A DNA stretch of 64,000 nucleotides. Source: Dendrolimus kikuchii. Taxonomy: Eukaryota > Arthropoda > Insecta > Lepidoptera > Lasiocampidae. The first letter of the stretch is position 1. Every line of letters starts with the position of its first letter. The translations under genes and the position numbers were made by a program. Below the pieces are notes generated by a model. The model was not told where the DNA came from and searched no databases. It saw only the letters and a program-made list of their open reading frames with translations. The stretch is from assembly GCA_019925095.2 (NCBI GenBank), contig JAHHIN020000030.1:5315001-5379000 (forward strand), written 5' to 3'. Shown here piece by piece: positions 50,486 to 63,313 of the stretch.

Positions 50486-50952
50486 CTTTTTTTTTTTTGG
50501 CCAGGGGAAATCCGTTTGAGGACTAAGCCGCAACAGGCACAGAAGCCTGGGGGGATATTCGCGACCCGTGTGAGTGTGGGATTCGCCAGATCGGAGGTGG
50601 CACTAGCGTGCCCGGTCAGAACCGGTGCCACGCTATTGCCACTCCCCAGTTAGGGATACCCACTAAAACCCCTGGGTGTTCCGTCCTGCGCCTTATGCCA
50701 GGGCTACGGGAAATGGGCTACCCGACTCCGCAATGCCCTGGCAGGCGTGGGCCCCCCTCACTGGGCCTCTTCCTATGCCAGGGGACGTATCCCCCGGCTA
50801 CTACTGTGTCTCATTCTTGCGTGGGGCGGTCTGTAACGCGCCCCACGGGAAGAGAGATGAGCGCGCGCGGAACACTCGCGCTCTCATCTCGACGGCATGT
50901 GCGGGTGAGTGAGAACCCCTATACCCCTAAGGGCCCCACCCGCGCCGCCCGC

Positions 50953-53208
50953 TTACGGTGGCCGAAGGTCGAGTTCCGACCTCCGGCGTCGGCGCGTCCT
51001 CCTTTGGCGGGAGCGGAGCAAGGACGTACGCTCACGCTCCCGCTCCGCCTCCTCCTTCGCAAACATGACGTGCTCGCAGAAGGAGGAGACGGCGTCCCAT
51101 CCGGTGCGGCTCCCGACCATGGTGCGCACCACGGCCGGGAGCGAAAGGTCTAGTCCGGTGAAGGCGACGAGCTCTCGGCGCTGCTCCGTCCATGCAGGAC
51201 ATTCCTGCAGGGTATGCAGCGCCGTATCCTCGTCGCCTGTGTCGCAATGATGGCACCCTGACGTCGGCTCGCGGCCGAGGCGACACAGGTACCTCCCGAA
51301 GCAACCGTGCCCCGAGAGGACCTGCGTCAGCCTGAACGTCAGGGTGCCGTATGTTCGTCCAATCCAATCCGGCAGGACGGGCCTCACCGCCTCGATGGTG
51401 ATGGGGCCCGCGCTGGGGCGTCTAAGGCGATCTTCCCAGACTCCCACGGCGACCTGGCGGAGCTCCGACCTGCACGCCTCGATTTCGCGAGGCGCGGGTC
51501 TGGTGCCCCTGGCCAGGGCCTCTTTGCGCCACACATACAGTGACGCCAGGACCCTGGCTTCCAGGTCCCATGGGAGGGATCCGGCGAGTAGCGAGGCCAC
51601 TTCAAAGGACACCGTACGGTATCCCCTTATCGCCCTGACGGCCATTATGCGCTGTGCTTGACGCAATAGCGGTGCGTTTTTGGCTGTCAGGCGATCCGCC
51701 CATACAGGGGCTCCGTAGAGGGCCATCGACCGTACGATGCCTTCGAAGAGTTTTCGGCACGTGGCGTTCGGCCCCCCGACATTGGGGAGCAAGCGCGACA
51801 GCGCACCCGCTGCCCCCTTGAGTCTGGGGAGCAGCTGCCGAAAATGTGCCGAAAAATCCCACCGGCTATCGAGGACCAATCCAAGGTATTTCATGGTCAC
51901 CCCAATGCCGATGCGGATGCCTCCTACTATAATAGCGGTGTCTGGAGGTGGACGGTTCCGAGGGCCGTGGAAGAACACGGCCTCAGTCTTCTGAAGCGCC
52001 ACCTCCAGTCCAAGACGCCGGATCCTGCCTACTACTAAGGACACCCCAGCCGTGCCTAGAAGGCACGCCTGCCGGTGGGTCCTCCCTCGTGCTGCGATCA
52101 AAGTATCATCCGCGTAGCATATGATACTGACGCCGGGGAGGACCCTGCTGCGTAACGTCCAGTCGTATGCGATGTTCCACAGGAGGGGACCCAGAACCGA
52201 CCCCTGTGGAACACCGCACACCATGGCTCGCCGATTCCATCCCTCGTGGACCGGGTAAATGACGGCTCGTTCATTTAGATAGTCCCCGACTATACGGCGG
52301 AGGTAGGACGGCACCCCGAAATACCGGAGTGCCTCCATGATGCACGGCCAGGGCAAGGAATTAAAAGCGTTGGCGATGTCTAGAGACACCGCCAGTAATA
52401 CCTCGCCCTGGGAAACTGCTTCCTCCGCCAGGCCTCTCAGGCGCATGACGGCGTCGATCGTGGAGCGCCCTGTGCGGAAACCGAACTGGTTGTCCGCCAG
52501 GTCCGGCCCCGTCGTCGATAGGTACTGGACGAGGCGGTCGACGATGATACGCTCAAAGAGCTTGCCGACCTCGTCCAGCAATACAATGGGCCGGTAGGCG
52601 GACGGTGAGTCCGCGGGGCGCCCCTCCTTACGCAGCAGGACCAGTTTTCCGGTCTTCCACCGTTGCGGGAACTGGCCCTGCTCCAGACATGCGCCGAAAA
52701 GCCTCATCAGTCGGGGCTCGAGGGCGTCGTAGGACAAAACCCACGCACGCCCTGGAATGCCGTCGAGGCCGGGGGTAGCGTTCTTGGCCTTTAGCCGTAG
52801 CATAGCCACTCCCAGCTCTACCCGGTCCACGGTGGGCACAGGGTCTCTATCCGCGCTGGGCTCCGCCTCTGGCGGGGCCATTGCAGGAGGCACGTGCTCA
52901 GCCCGTGAAGGGAACAGAGTGCCAACCACGTCGCGTACTACGTTCCTGGGGAGAGACTCGGTTAGCGGGGGCGCCCAGGCACGGAGCTTGTTCCGTGCCA
53001 TCCTGAAAGGGCGCCCCCAAGGGTCTTGGTTTAGGCTTTCCAAGAGCTCGCGACGCGCAGATTCTTCCTGGCGCTTCTGTACCCCTCGTACAGCTGAGCC
53101 TCTACGACCGCTGCGTCTGCTGGGCGGCGTAGCCGTCGTCTGTGTCGGGTGTACTGGCGGTGCGCGGAATTGCACGCGCGCCTTAGTCCCTCGAGTACGG
53201 GGCTCCAC
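50953..53208 (-). pseudogene. R1-clade reverse transcriptase (751-aa frame)
   Basis: RT motifs in order are NATPGLDGIPG, YRPIVLLDEVGKLFER, SLDIANAFNSLPW, GVPQGSVLGPLLW and CYADDTL (catalytic, near residue 367). A C-terminal zinc knuckle CHHCDTGDEDTALHTLQEC follows. The frame itself has no stop, but it is separated from the endonuclease frame by one shift near 53050, and the element is 5'-truncated. I therefore call it non-functional. Confidence 0.9.
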
Positions 53209-53878
53209 CAGTACACCTTTCGGTAGGGCCGGAATCGGCCCCTCCTCGGCATCGCCGCATCGCAGACGCCTGTGACGAGCGACCGTAGGTATTCTGCCTC
53301 CTGCTCAACATTTACATCGGGAGGGTTCGTCTGAGGCCCTGATGCCCAGGTGGCGACGATCAGGGCCTCTTTGAACGCCTCTCGGGACGGCGGGTCCGGA
53401 TTTCGGGCGGAAACGCTGAACCGAATATATCGGTGGTCGGAGAGCGTCTCCACGCCCGTGACGACCCTCCAGTCCCGCACACGGTGCGCCAATTCTGGGC
53501 TGGCAAACGAGACGTCGACAATTGAGCCGCCCTGCTGGCGCACACACGTGTGTACGGAGCCCCGATTGAGAACTACGAGACCCTTTTCGATGACCCATTC
53601 TTCGAGCGCCTCGCCGCGCGCGCACGTACTCGGAGATCCCCAAGCCACGGATTTTGCATTGAGGTCCCCGAGCACGAGCACGGGGCGGGGTCGGCTGCGG
53701 GCCACCACAGTGCCCACTTCCTCTATCCAACCTTCGAAATCGGCGAGCCTTCGGTTCGGGGAGAAGTAGCCCCCAAGGACCACCATCTCCCCGATCAGTT
53801 GTCATCGCCTACGCGAACCCGTCCCCGTTGGCAGTCCAATAACCGTCAAAAATGGCGGCCACGCTCTCGGAGGCAATC
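53031..53878 (-). pseudogene. R1-clade endonuclease, partial
   Basis: The frame from 53786 reads VVLGGYFSPNRRL, VLGDLNAKSVAWG, GSIVDVSFASPEL and LSDHRYIRF, the AP-endonuclease core of R1 elements. Upstream sequence up to 53878 still looks like endonuclease (ASESVAAIFDGYW) but in another frame with a TAG near 53809. The true N-terminus is lost. Confidence 0.85.
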
Positions 53879-54219
53879 CGCCTTATATTACCTACCTTTC
53901 CCCTCCTTTCCGCAAATCCGCATGCTGGATAGAGACAGGTGGTGCCACCTGTCGGCTAACCACGACTCGTGCCGGCGGGCGGCCCCAGTACGTCGACGGC
54001 CTCGCGAGCACCGCACGCGCATAAGTGATTTGCATAGAACGCTTTTACCTTAAACCCGCTCCTGTTGTTGGTGTGATATACGCAACCCCCTGAAGACGTG
54101 CTTTACGACGAGGATTGGGGATCCGCAGGTGAGTGCCGCTTAAATCTACCCGGCTGTGGATTTTGCCTCCTTCCACCACCAACAAATTCTACCTTTGTCA
54201 CCCGCACCACCATATAAGT
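53879..54219 (+). repeat. BEL 5' LTR (first bases missing)
   Basis: It matches 62974-63313 over 340 bp with one substitution (GAGACAGG versus GAGACTGG) and one C indel. The 3' LTR probably begins a few bases earlier (near 62965, TGGTTAGG); those bases are absent here, where the R1-clade LINE abuts. Confidence 0.88.
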
Positions 54220-54838
54220 TCTGGTCCAATCGAGCCGCGATATATGTATTTTATTTTTTCCGCGATATATTTACTATAATATTTCCGCTATATAATTATT
54301 TTGCGTATTATTCCCGCTATATTTATATATTGTTCCGCTATATATATTTAAAAACAATATATAATCCCATTTTCTTGCTTAAATACTTTAATTTCTTTAT
54401 TTTAATTCTTTTTTTAATCATTTTTTGGTTCATATCGCTACCCGCCACCCGCTAAGTCATATGAGATTCTATGCGTAATTTGTGCTGTATCATCGAATTA
54501 TTGCCAAATTTATTTATTTTCAACCCGCATTGGCAGTATATTCATTTATTAATCCCGCGTGATCAGTATTAAATACGTATATTCAAAAATCTCAATAATA
54601 TAGGTGTTACTTAGCATCTTTTCTTAACCGGCTTTAATAGACGGTAGGCTAACGAAATTTCGTAGCGCGTCGGATAGCAACGTCGCTTAGGCCGCTTCGA
54701 GTCACGTTCACTCGAGGCGAGTTTTAACATTTTATTTAAACGACCGCTGCACAAGTAAAGAGGTTTTGAGTTTTAGTTTTCTCTACGCTACTTTTAATTA
54801 GTTTTTTTTCTTCGCCTCAGCAAATTTAATCACTCAAT

Positions 54839-57800
54839 ATGAGTAAAAAAGGTGGAGAAGCTATTGTTTTAGAGGCAAACTCTGAAGACAATAGTAAATT
54901 AATTGTTCTTCAATATAAACGCGACATGTTATTTAGCCGCATGCAAAATATTTACGATAAATCGTTAAATATTTCCGATGAGAATAGTCAGAGAATATTT
55001 ATTCACAATGCTTCCAATATTGATAATTTACGTAAGGAATTTGAATCTGTTTTGGACTCATATAATATGCTTTACATAAAAATTAACCCTCATAAAGCAC
55101 AAACTATAAATTATCAATCATTTATCAGTTTTGATGAAATGTATTGTTCTGTCAAACAAATTTTAACTGAGATTACAAATGAAAATGAGTCATCTCAAAC
55201 CGCAAACATATTGGCTACGCATTCATATAATTCTGTGCGCAAACCAAATCTACCTCCTATCGATTTAATTTCTTTCTCAGGCGATGTTCGTACATGGCCT
55301 CTCTTTTATACGCAATTTAAAAATATGGTACACGATAATCCTACCTTGTCGAATAGTGAGAAGGCATTTTATTTAATTGGAAAGTTATCTGGTCAAGCTT
55401 TATCTATTTGCGCGGGCCTTCCGCCAACCGCAGAAAACTATTTAATTATTTGGAACGCTTTAATCGAAAAATATGATGACCCTCGGTCACTCGCTAGTTC
55501 TTATTTTAATCAATTGCTAAACTTCAAACAATTATCCGCTAATAATGCATCTAATCTCGATTCTTTCGTAAACAACTTCGACTCGTCTGTACAAGCCCTT
55601 AAACAATTGCAGTTAAACGATTTAAATGACTTTATATTTTTACACCTCGCATTGCAACGCTTAGATTCCGATACTGTAAAGTTATTCGAAATTACATATC
55701 GTAAAGAAAATATTCCTTCCTATAAAGACCTCATTACATTTGTAAAAGAACAGAGTAAAGTTTTGTCTCGTTCTTCTTGTAAAACCGCAAATAATATTAT
55801 TAACCCGCAAAATATAAATCGCAAACAAACATATAAAACAACTAAATCATTTGTAAATGTAAAGTCCAATTCACTTAATAATAATAAATATGAAAAATGT
55901 AATTTGTGTCAAAATGACTTTCATACACATCTATACTTTTGTCCTTCTTTTATAAAGTTGACTCCGCATGAGAGGTATAACTTTGTTAAAGAGAAGTCAT
56001 TTTGTAATAACTGTTTAAGTGTTAAACATAAAACATATGCTTGTTCTTCCAAACATGTTTGTTCGTTTTGTTCTGCAAAACATCACACATTGCTACATTT
56101 CACGAATAACGTTGATACTTCTCGAACAAACAGTTCTCCGCTTGTCGCTAAGTCGGTGTCACGCTATTCGCAGTCGCCGCAACGAGAGAACCGTGCGCTA
56201 GCGCACGTCAGTATGAGTGCCGATCGCTCAGAGCCGCGTAACTCGACCGAATGCGCCACGCATATGCCGCAGAGTAGTAATAATGAAACTTTAACTTTAT
56301 TGAATAACAATAAATCGGTTTCGTTTGCTTCGGAACTTAAACCTTTTTCTACTATTTTATTGTCAACCGCGCAAGTTTACGCTACTTGTTATAATAATAA
56401 TGACAAGTTAATTGTTCGATGTTTAATTGACAGTGGCAGTCAAAATAATTTAATAACATTAGATTGTTGCAAACGCTTAAATCTTCCTATAACAAAATTA
56501 CTTAATTCATACTTGCAAGGTGTTGGTATGAACTCTCAACCGGTTTACGGTTATGTTAACTTTAATGTCGAATCCCGCGTTTACCCAGATAACAAATACT
56601 ATATTCACGCTCTTGTAGTTGATTGTATAACTGATCGACTTCCCGCTAATTATATCGAAATTTCTGAGGACATGACTTACTTAAATAATTTACAACTCGC
56701 AGATTTAACCTGGAATGTACCAGGGGAAATAGAACTAGTTCTAGGTGTTCAACTATTTCCGTATATTTATCTAGGTGATAGGGTTGAATCTGGAACTCGC
56801 GCACCTCCCGCCATACATACCAGTTTTGGTTATGTATTAATGGGCGAAGTCCCATGTAATTCCGATGTGATACCGCCGCCGCAATCTTTCGCTTGTTTTA
56901 CTGCGCATACGCCTATTGACATTGAGTCAAGCTTGCATAAATTTTTCGAGTTAGAAGAAGTCGCTTCTAAACGCTTTCTTAGTCCCGCTGAAATTGAGTG
57001 TGAGAATAATTTTGTCTCAACAACCAATTTTCAAAATAATAAATACAACATTGATTTACCGTTTTGTCGCAACCCTGATGACTTAGGTTGCTCCCGCGCT
57101 GTTGCACATCGCCGTTTCCTCGCTTTGGAACGCAAGTTTAAAATTGTTCCTGGCTTACAGGACAGCTATAATAAAACAATAAGTGACTATATAGCAAATG
57201 GATATTTGTCAGAAGTTCCGGTCTCCAATATCAAGCATGTCGGTTATTACATACCACATCATGGTGTCGTACGTCCGAACAAAGATGGCGTCCGCGTAGT
57301 GTTAGACGCCAGCGCAAAAACTCATTCTGGCTTATCGCTAAACGACATATTACACGTCGGTCCTAATTTGCAGTCTGATTTATTTTTGCTTTTGATCGAC
57401 TTTAGATTATTTCCTATTGCATTAACCGCTGACATTAAATCTATGTTTCTTCGCATAGGTGTAAATGAACACCACCGCAAATATTTACGCATTTTATTTC
57501 GCTTTAACGCTAACGAACCTATCCGCACTTATAATTTTATTAGTTTACCGTTCGGTTTAAAATCAAGTCCTTTCTTAGCTATGCGTACATTACGTCAACT
57601 AGCTTCTGATTTTGGACACCGCTATCCTGATGCATCTAAATTAATAGATACTCAATTTTTTATGGATGATTTTGTACATTCTGTTCCTGATGAACAAACC
57701 GCAGTAAGTGTTTCGCAAGATTTAATTAAATTATTTAAATTAGGTTCGTTTGATCTTATTAAGTGGGCTAGTAATTCACCAGCTTTACTTGACGCTTTTC

Positions 57801-58976
57801 CTGATTCGCATCGTATGCCTATTGACTTTGCAGTCAGACCTATTTAATTGTAAAATCCTAGGATTATCCTGGGAGCCTATTCACGATATTCTCTCTTTGA
57901 CCATTGTCAAAGTTGATGATAAATGTACAAAACGCACGATCCTTTCGTTTGTCGCGCGCCTATTTGACACGCTCGGTATAGTCGCGCCCACTATTTTATT
58001 CGCCAAAATTCTTATTAAGGAACTTTGGTTGAGTAAAATTGACTGGGATGAAACGCCTTCAGAATCTATTCGTCGACGTTTCACCGCCCTCGCATTAGAA
58101 CTTCCCATGCTTGCGACTTTGAGCATTCCGCGTCATTCTGGTGTTCAGTTAGGATCCGAGGTTTACATAGTAGCATTTTGTGACGCTAGCTTTAGTGGTT
58201 ACGGATGCTGTGTGTATTTACATTTTACAGATTCGTTAGGTAATGTAACTGTCCGCCTTCTGTGTGCAAAGTCTAAAGTTTCGCCAGTTAAAATTGTAAC
58301 GCTCGCTCGCTTAGAGTTAGTCGCAGCTTTGTTATTATCAAATCTTGTTAAATTAGTTCGAGATAGGCTATCCGCTCGCATTCCTATTAAAGGAGTCTAC
58401 GCATTTTCTCACTCCACTATAGCACTCTCTTGGATTCATTCTTCTCCACATAGATGGTCTATATTCGTGAGCAACCGTGTGGCTAAGATACAAGAAAATC
58501 TTGCATTCGATTGTTTCTACCATATCGTAGGTAAAGAAAATCCGAGTGACTGTCTGTCACGTGGTATGTTACCTTTACAACTTCTATCGCATCCACTGTG
58601 GTGGAATGGTCCAACTTGGCTTAGTAAGCCCATTAACGAATGGCCTATTGTAGCCTTTTCACCTCTAGTTCAGGAGTCGCTTCCTGAATTTAAAATTAAT
58701 AGTAAAACACTTACATCTGCAATTCAGTGTGAGTCACCGCTCTTAATTGATATAATTAACCGCATCAGCTCTTGGTCTAAATGGTTAAAAATATTTGTTT
58801 ATATTCTAAAATTTATTTAAAAATTGCCAAATAATGAACCTGTATGTAATATTAACACCGCTGAAAAATTTATTATTAAAGCTATTCAAAACATATGTTT
58901 CGCTAAAGAAATTCAACTTTTAAAGATTAATGAATTACCATCTAAAAGGTTACGTAATTTATCAGCCTTTTTAGAT
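54839..58976 (+). pseudogene. BEL Gag-protease-RT-RNase H, with shift and stop
   Basis: From Met 54839: a Gag region (ISFSGDVRTWPLFYTQFKN, DUF1759-like), Cys/His knuckles (CNLCQNDFHTHLYFC, CNNCLSVKHKTYAC), protease CLIDSGSQNNLI, and RT with LTADIKSMFLRI and FFMDDFVHS (catalytic). The frame ends at 57847. Coding continues in another frame from about 57835, so a 1-nt shift occurred there. RNase H follows (FCDASFSGYG, TLARLELVAALL, NPSDCLSRG). At SHSTIALSWI a His stands where the family usually has a catalytic Asp. TAA at 58818-58820 interrupts the frame before the RTE insertion at 58977. Confidence 0.88.
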
Positions 58977-61471
58977 ACATACATACATACATAACTTCAC
59001 GCCAGTTCCCTTGCGGGGTAGGCACGAACAACAGAGCGCCATTTAGGCCCATTCTTACACACCTCACTTGCTTCTTTGACATTCATAACTCTTGTCATGC
59101 ACACTCGTCTGTTCTTAAGGCTCCTGACATCACCCTCCGCTAGTACACGATCAATTTGATCATGGAAGGTGTGTCGTGGCCTTCCACGACTTCTGCATCC
59201 ATCCACTTTTGCATTGTATATCTGTTTAGTCATTCTTTCATCATGCATTCTTTCCACATGCCCGAACCACCGGAGCATTCCTTTCCTTACCTTCACCCCG
59301 ACACTCTCTTTCAGACCAACTCTCTTTCTTACTTCGGTATTACGAACGCGGTCCGCGAGCGTCACTCCGCAGATTTTGCGCAGTGCGCGCATCTCAACCG
59401 CGTTTACTCTACTTTCATGCTCTCTCTTCCATACCCAACTCTCGCTTCCATACGTGAGCGTAGGTACCAGCACCGCGTTGTGTATGGCGAGCTGGGCCTT
59501 CTGGCTGAGGTTCTTAGCGCCTAGAAGTTTACCTAACGCTCCATTCAAACTATTCCCCAAATTTACTCTTCTTTCTATATCAGCGGTGTACCTTCCATCC
59601 CTGCTAAAAGCACATCCAAGATATACAAACTCATTCACTTGCTCCAGCATAACATCATCGACCATTATCCTTGCATTCGTTCTGGTTTCTTCTCTTTCAA
59701 ACACCATAACCTTTGTTTTCTTCGCATTCAAATGTAAGCCTCTCGCCTGACAGTCATCTTTCATCATTGTGACTAGTGTTTGCAGTTCTGATGGCGATTC
59801 GGCTAAAAGCACGGCATCATCCGCATAAAGCAAGGTGCTTACAACTAGATCACTCATCCGCACCCCAACATCCATCAATCTTATTCTCTGGAGACAATCG
59901 TCCAGGTATAGGATGAACAGCAAAGCCGACAGCACGCAGCCCTGCCTGACGCCAATATTGACGTCAAACCAGGGCGACAGGCTGCCATCCACTCGCACGC
60001 ATGCCATACAGTCCTCGTAAGTGGACTGCACAGCACGCATCAATTGGCCATTAATCCCATATCCGGGCAATATGTCCCAGAGCTCCTTCCGCACAACCCT
60101 GTCAAATGCTTTCTCTAGATCCACAAAACTGCAGAAAACCTTCCGGCCCATAGCCAGCTGCTTCTCTACGATATTGCGGAGAGAGAAAACTTGATCCATA
60201 CATCCCCTTCCATTTCTGAAGCCACCTTGTGCATCCCACAGTAATCCATCGGATACCACTCTCATTCTCTTTTCAATAATCTTCGTATACACTTTAGATG
60301 CTGTGCTGATCAAACTGATGGCCCTGTAGCTGGCGCACTCCATACGTGACCCCTTGCCTTTATACAAGGGCACGATGACAGCGCGCCTCCAGTCCTTGGG
60401 AACCTTTCCCGTCCTCCAGCATAAGTTGCATAAGGACAGGAAAGCGTCCCGGACGCAGGTTCCACCATATTTGATCATCTCAGCAGACACACTATCGATT
60501 CCTCCTGCCTTTCCATTTTTCAGACTTCTTATCGACCATGCGATCTCTTCCAACGTGATCTCGGATGCCGACTCCTCGGAGTCAGTCACAGACTCAGTCG
60601 TGGTGCCAGCATCCGGGATATCATCATACATTTCTCTAAAATATTCACTTCATCGCGCTAACACCTCTTGTGGGTTAGCAAGAACGTCCCCTGCTTTAGA
60701 TTTTATTCTTTCCATTCTGGAAGCTGACGAACAACCCCGAGACTTCTTAACCTCTCTCCAGAAGAGTTTGGTATTCGCCTTGAAGTTCTCCGTCAGCTTC
60801 TCTTCTTCTTTCAATTTTATACTTTCGCGCTTCTCTTTCACTAAAGCTTTGGTTTCGTTCTTGCAGAGGCGATAAAATTTTTTCTTCATCTCTTTCATAC
60901 TGTCATTCTGTTGCAAAGAAGCAACATAATTCAGCCAGGCTTTTCTCTTTCTTTCTACGCTGGATTTAATATCCGCGTCCCACCATTCATCACCTTTCGT
61001 TGTTATGTGCCTCTTTGCGCATCCACATGCTTCTTTTGCGCTTTCCACTATACTTTCTTTCATACTATCCCAGTCATTATCCACATCTAAGTCGGAGAAG
61101 TCCGCTTTTGCAAGCCTTTCTTCGACTAGGCGCGCATACATACTCCTTACACTAACATCTTCCAATTTTTCACACTTTATTCTTTCAAGCTCCCCGAAAT
61201 TGGTACGCACTCGCCAGTGTCTCCACTTCCTGAAAAGGCCCACAAACCGGCTTATCACCAGGTAGTGGTCCGTTTCAAGAGTGGGGCCTCTGTAGGCTCT
61301 TGTATCCATTATTGTGTTTCGGAGGCGACTATCTATTAAAATCAGATCAATCATACTTTTCTGATCATTCATTCTCCATGTATACGTGTGAATATCCTTA
61401 TGATGGAATAGGGTGTTCGACACAAGCAAGTTTCTTTCCATGCATACGTCTATGATTGGCCTACCAGCATC
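58977..61471 (-). mobile_element. RTE LINE, 5'-truncated, inserted in BEL pol
   Basis: This copy is nearly identical to 36294-39511 but starts inside the endonuclease. The flanks CCTTTTTAGAT (58966-58976) and CCTTTTAGAT (61472-61481) form the target duplication with one T difference. ATAC repeats at 58977-58992 are the antisense of the GTAT tail. Confidence 0.92.
58997..61441 (-). pseudogene. RTE protein, truncated and with a nonsense codon
   Basis: Two frames in the same phase, 60650-61441 and 58997-60631, are separated by a TGA where the long copy has a Trp codon (within LARWSEYF), a G-to-A change. All RT motifs, including YADDAVLL, are present. Most of the endonuclease is missing. Confidence 0.9.
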
Positions 61472-62705
61472 CCTTTTAGATGAGGATGGAATACTCCGCG
61501 TAGGGGGCAGGTTGTCTAAATCTTCCCTTCCATATGAAGTGAAATACCCCGCTATACTCCCTAAACGTCATCGTTTAGTGAATCTTATCATTGATCATTA
61601 TCATGCATCGAGTTGTCATACTGGACCTGGACTACTTATGTCCATCATACGTCAACGTTTTTGGATTTTGGATGCTAGAACCGTCATTCGCTCTCGTTGC
61701 CGTCAGTGTAATATTTGTTTCCTTCTAAATCCGAAGCATCCGACTCCAAAAATGGCTGATCTACCCGCATTTCGTATTAGCGATGCCAAAGCATTCGTTC
61801 ACTCTGGAGTAGATCTCTCGGGCCCGCTTAGTTATATTCCGATAAGAAGAAGAGGGCAGCATTCTTGTAAGGCATATATTTGCCTCTTTATATGCCTTGT
61901 TACTAAGGCAATTCATATTGAATTAGTGTCAGATCTCACTTCCGCGTCATTTATTTCCGCTTTCAAGAGATTTATATCTCGCCGCGGTCCAGTATCGGTA
62001 ATATATTCAGATAATGGCACTAATTTTGTCGGTGCCAAAGTAATGTTAGACGAAATGCATAATTTTCTGTTAAGTTCGACTTTTCAAGCTGAAGTCAAGC
62101 AAGAGCTATTGAATAGTCGAATAGAGCGGAAAATGATTCCTCCACGATCTCCACACTTTGGGGGGGCGTGGGAGGCTAATATTAAAGGTGTTAAGACACA
62201 TTTGTTTAGAGCAATAGGCAAACAACTTCTCACTTATGAGGAACTTTTGACAGTCTTAGTACAAATCGAATGTATCTTGAATTCGAGACCGCTTATTGCT
62301 GTCTCCGCAGATCCGCATCCGGACGTGTTAACACCCGCTCATTTCTTGATGTCAAGTCCTTTAAAGCACTTGCCTTCTTCTGAATTGCCAGACGCCCGCA
62401 TAACGTTAACTAAACGGAAAGATCTTTTAGATCAACTCGTTCTTTCTTACTGGAAGAAGTGGCGAGTTGAGTATTTACATACATTACAAGTGCGCCAAAA
62501 ATGGTGTACTCCGGTACGCTCCGTGGAAATAGGCACCATAGTTCTATTAGAAAACGATAATTTGCCACCCTTGACTTGGCCCTTAGGTATAATTACGGAA
62601 GTCTATCCAGGATCAGACGGAGTTATCCGAGTCGCTACTGTAAAAACTAGTACTGGAGTTTACAAACGTCCAGTTGTCAAACTTTATCCTTTACCGCAAC
62701 AGTAA
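61472..62705 (+). pseudogene. BEL integrase domain
   Basis: A zinc-binding region (HYHASSCHTG, CRQCNIC) precedes the catalytic core with Asp in HSGVDLSGPL, Asp in IYSDNGTNF and Glu in HFGGAWEAN. A C-terminal domain (WKKWRVEYLHTLQ) ends at 62705. The domain itself is open. It is cut from the rest of pol by the RTE. The first about 20 codons of the open frame, from 61413, are RTE-derived. Confidence 0.9.
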
Positions 62706-62973
62706 CCTTTCAAAGATTCATTTAGCATATAGTAACATCTTAATTATTAGTAAAATTTAGTTCAATAATCGCTTTAATATTAGTTTATATTATTTTATTC
62801 ATTGATACCGCACTCATTAGCATAATTTTCAACCGCTACTTATATTTATTTTATATATCCGCACCGCACTTTATTTTCGCTTAGGCCTTACGCCTGCTCT
62901 ATCCTCTCTTTTCTTCTTTTCGCATCTTCTGTTGAAAGTTCTATGAACTTTCAAGGCGGGGTGCATGGTTAGG
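62706..62973 (+). other. BEL 3' non-coding region and polypurine tract
   Basis: AT-rich sequence after the integrase stop. AAGGCGGGG at about 62953-62961 is the likely polypurine tract priming plus-strand synthesis. Confidence 0.55.
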
Positions 62974-63313
62974 CGCCTTATATTACCTACCTTTCCCCTC
63001 CTTTCCGCAAATCCGCATGCTGGATAGAGACTGGTGGTGCCACCTGTCGGCTAACCACGACTCGTGCCGGCGGGCGGCCCCAGTACGTCGACGGCCTCGC
63101 GAGCACCGCACGCGCATAAGTGATTTGCATAGAACGCTTTTACCTTAAACCCGCTCCTGTTGTTGGTGTGATATACGCAACCCCTGAAGACGTGCTTTAC
63201 GACGAGGATTGGGGATCCGCAGGTGAGTGCCGCTTAAATCTACCCGGCTGTGGATTTTGCCTCCTTCCACCACCAACAAATTCTACCTTTGTCACCCGCA
63301 CCACCATATAAGT
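62974..63313 (+). repeat. BEL 3' LTR
   Basis: It matches the 5' LTR. It ends CACCATATAAGT and then meets Gypsy sequence. A TATAAG lies at the very end, but no promoter assignment is made. Confidence 0.88.

Larger units (their letters stand above)
50487..53878 (-). mobile_element. R1-clade LINE, 5'-truncated in the endonuclease
   Basis: Minus strand. The poly(A) tail appears as T at 50487-50498 next to Gypsy gag. The 3' UTR is about 450 nt. The reverse transcriptase is nearly intact (50953-53208) and the endonuclease is partial (53031-53878). The 5' junction lies exactly at the BEL LTR edge (53878/53879), where no target duplication of the gag-side flank is found. It is a different R1 subfamily from the copies at 9165 and 47470. 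Confidence 0.85.
53879..63313 (+). mobile_element. BEL/Pao LTR retrotransposon with nested RTE
   Basis: LTRs at 53879-54219 and 62974-63313 flank gag-pol. A primer-binding-like TGGTCCAATCGAGCC starts at 54222, two bases after the LTR, with partial resemblance to a tRNA-Tyr 3' end. A polypurine tract AAGGCGGGG lies just before the 3' LTR. The two LTRs differ at only about two positions, so insertion was recent. It is inserted in the Gypsy protease region. The pol gene carries a shift, a stop and an RTE insertion. Confidence 0.9.

Noticed and set aside
52757..53275. 172-codon plus-strand frame over the R1-clade LINE, and similar ones at 50608-51153 and 53550-54053
   Set aside because: Antisense or 3' UTR shadows in GC-rich LINE sequence, with no recognisable domain.
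57800..57860. Programmed frameshift in BEL pol
   Set aside because: BEL elements normally encode a single gag-pol frame, and the shift lies inside the RT-RNase H region rather than between gag and pol. A later stop supports simple decay.
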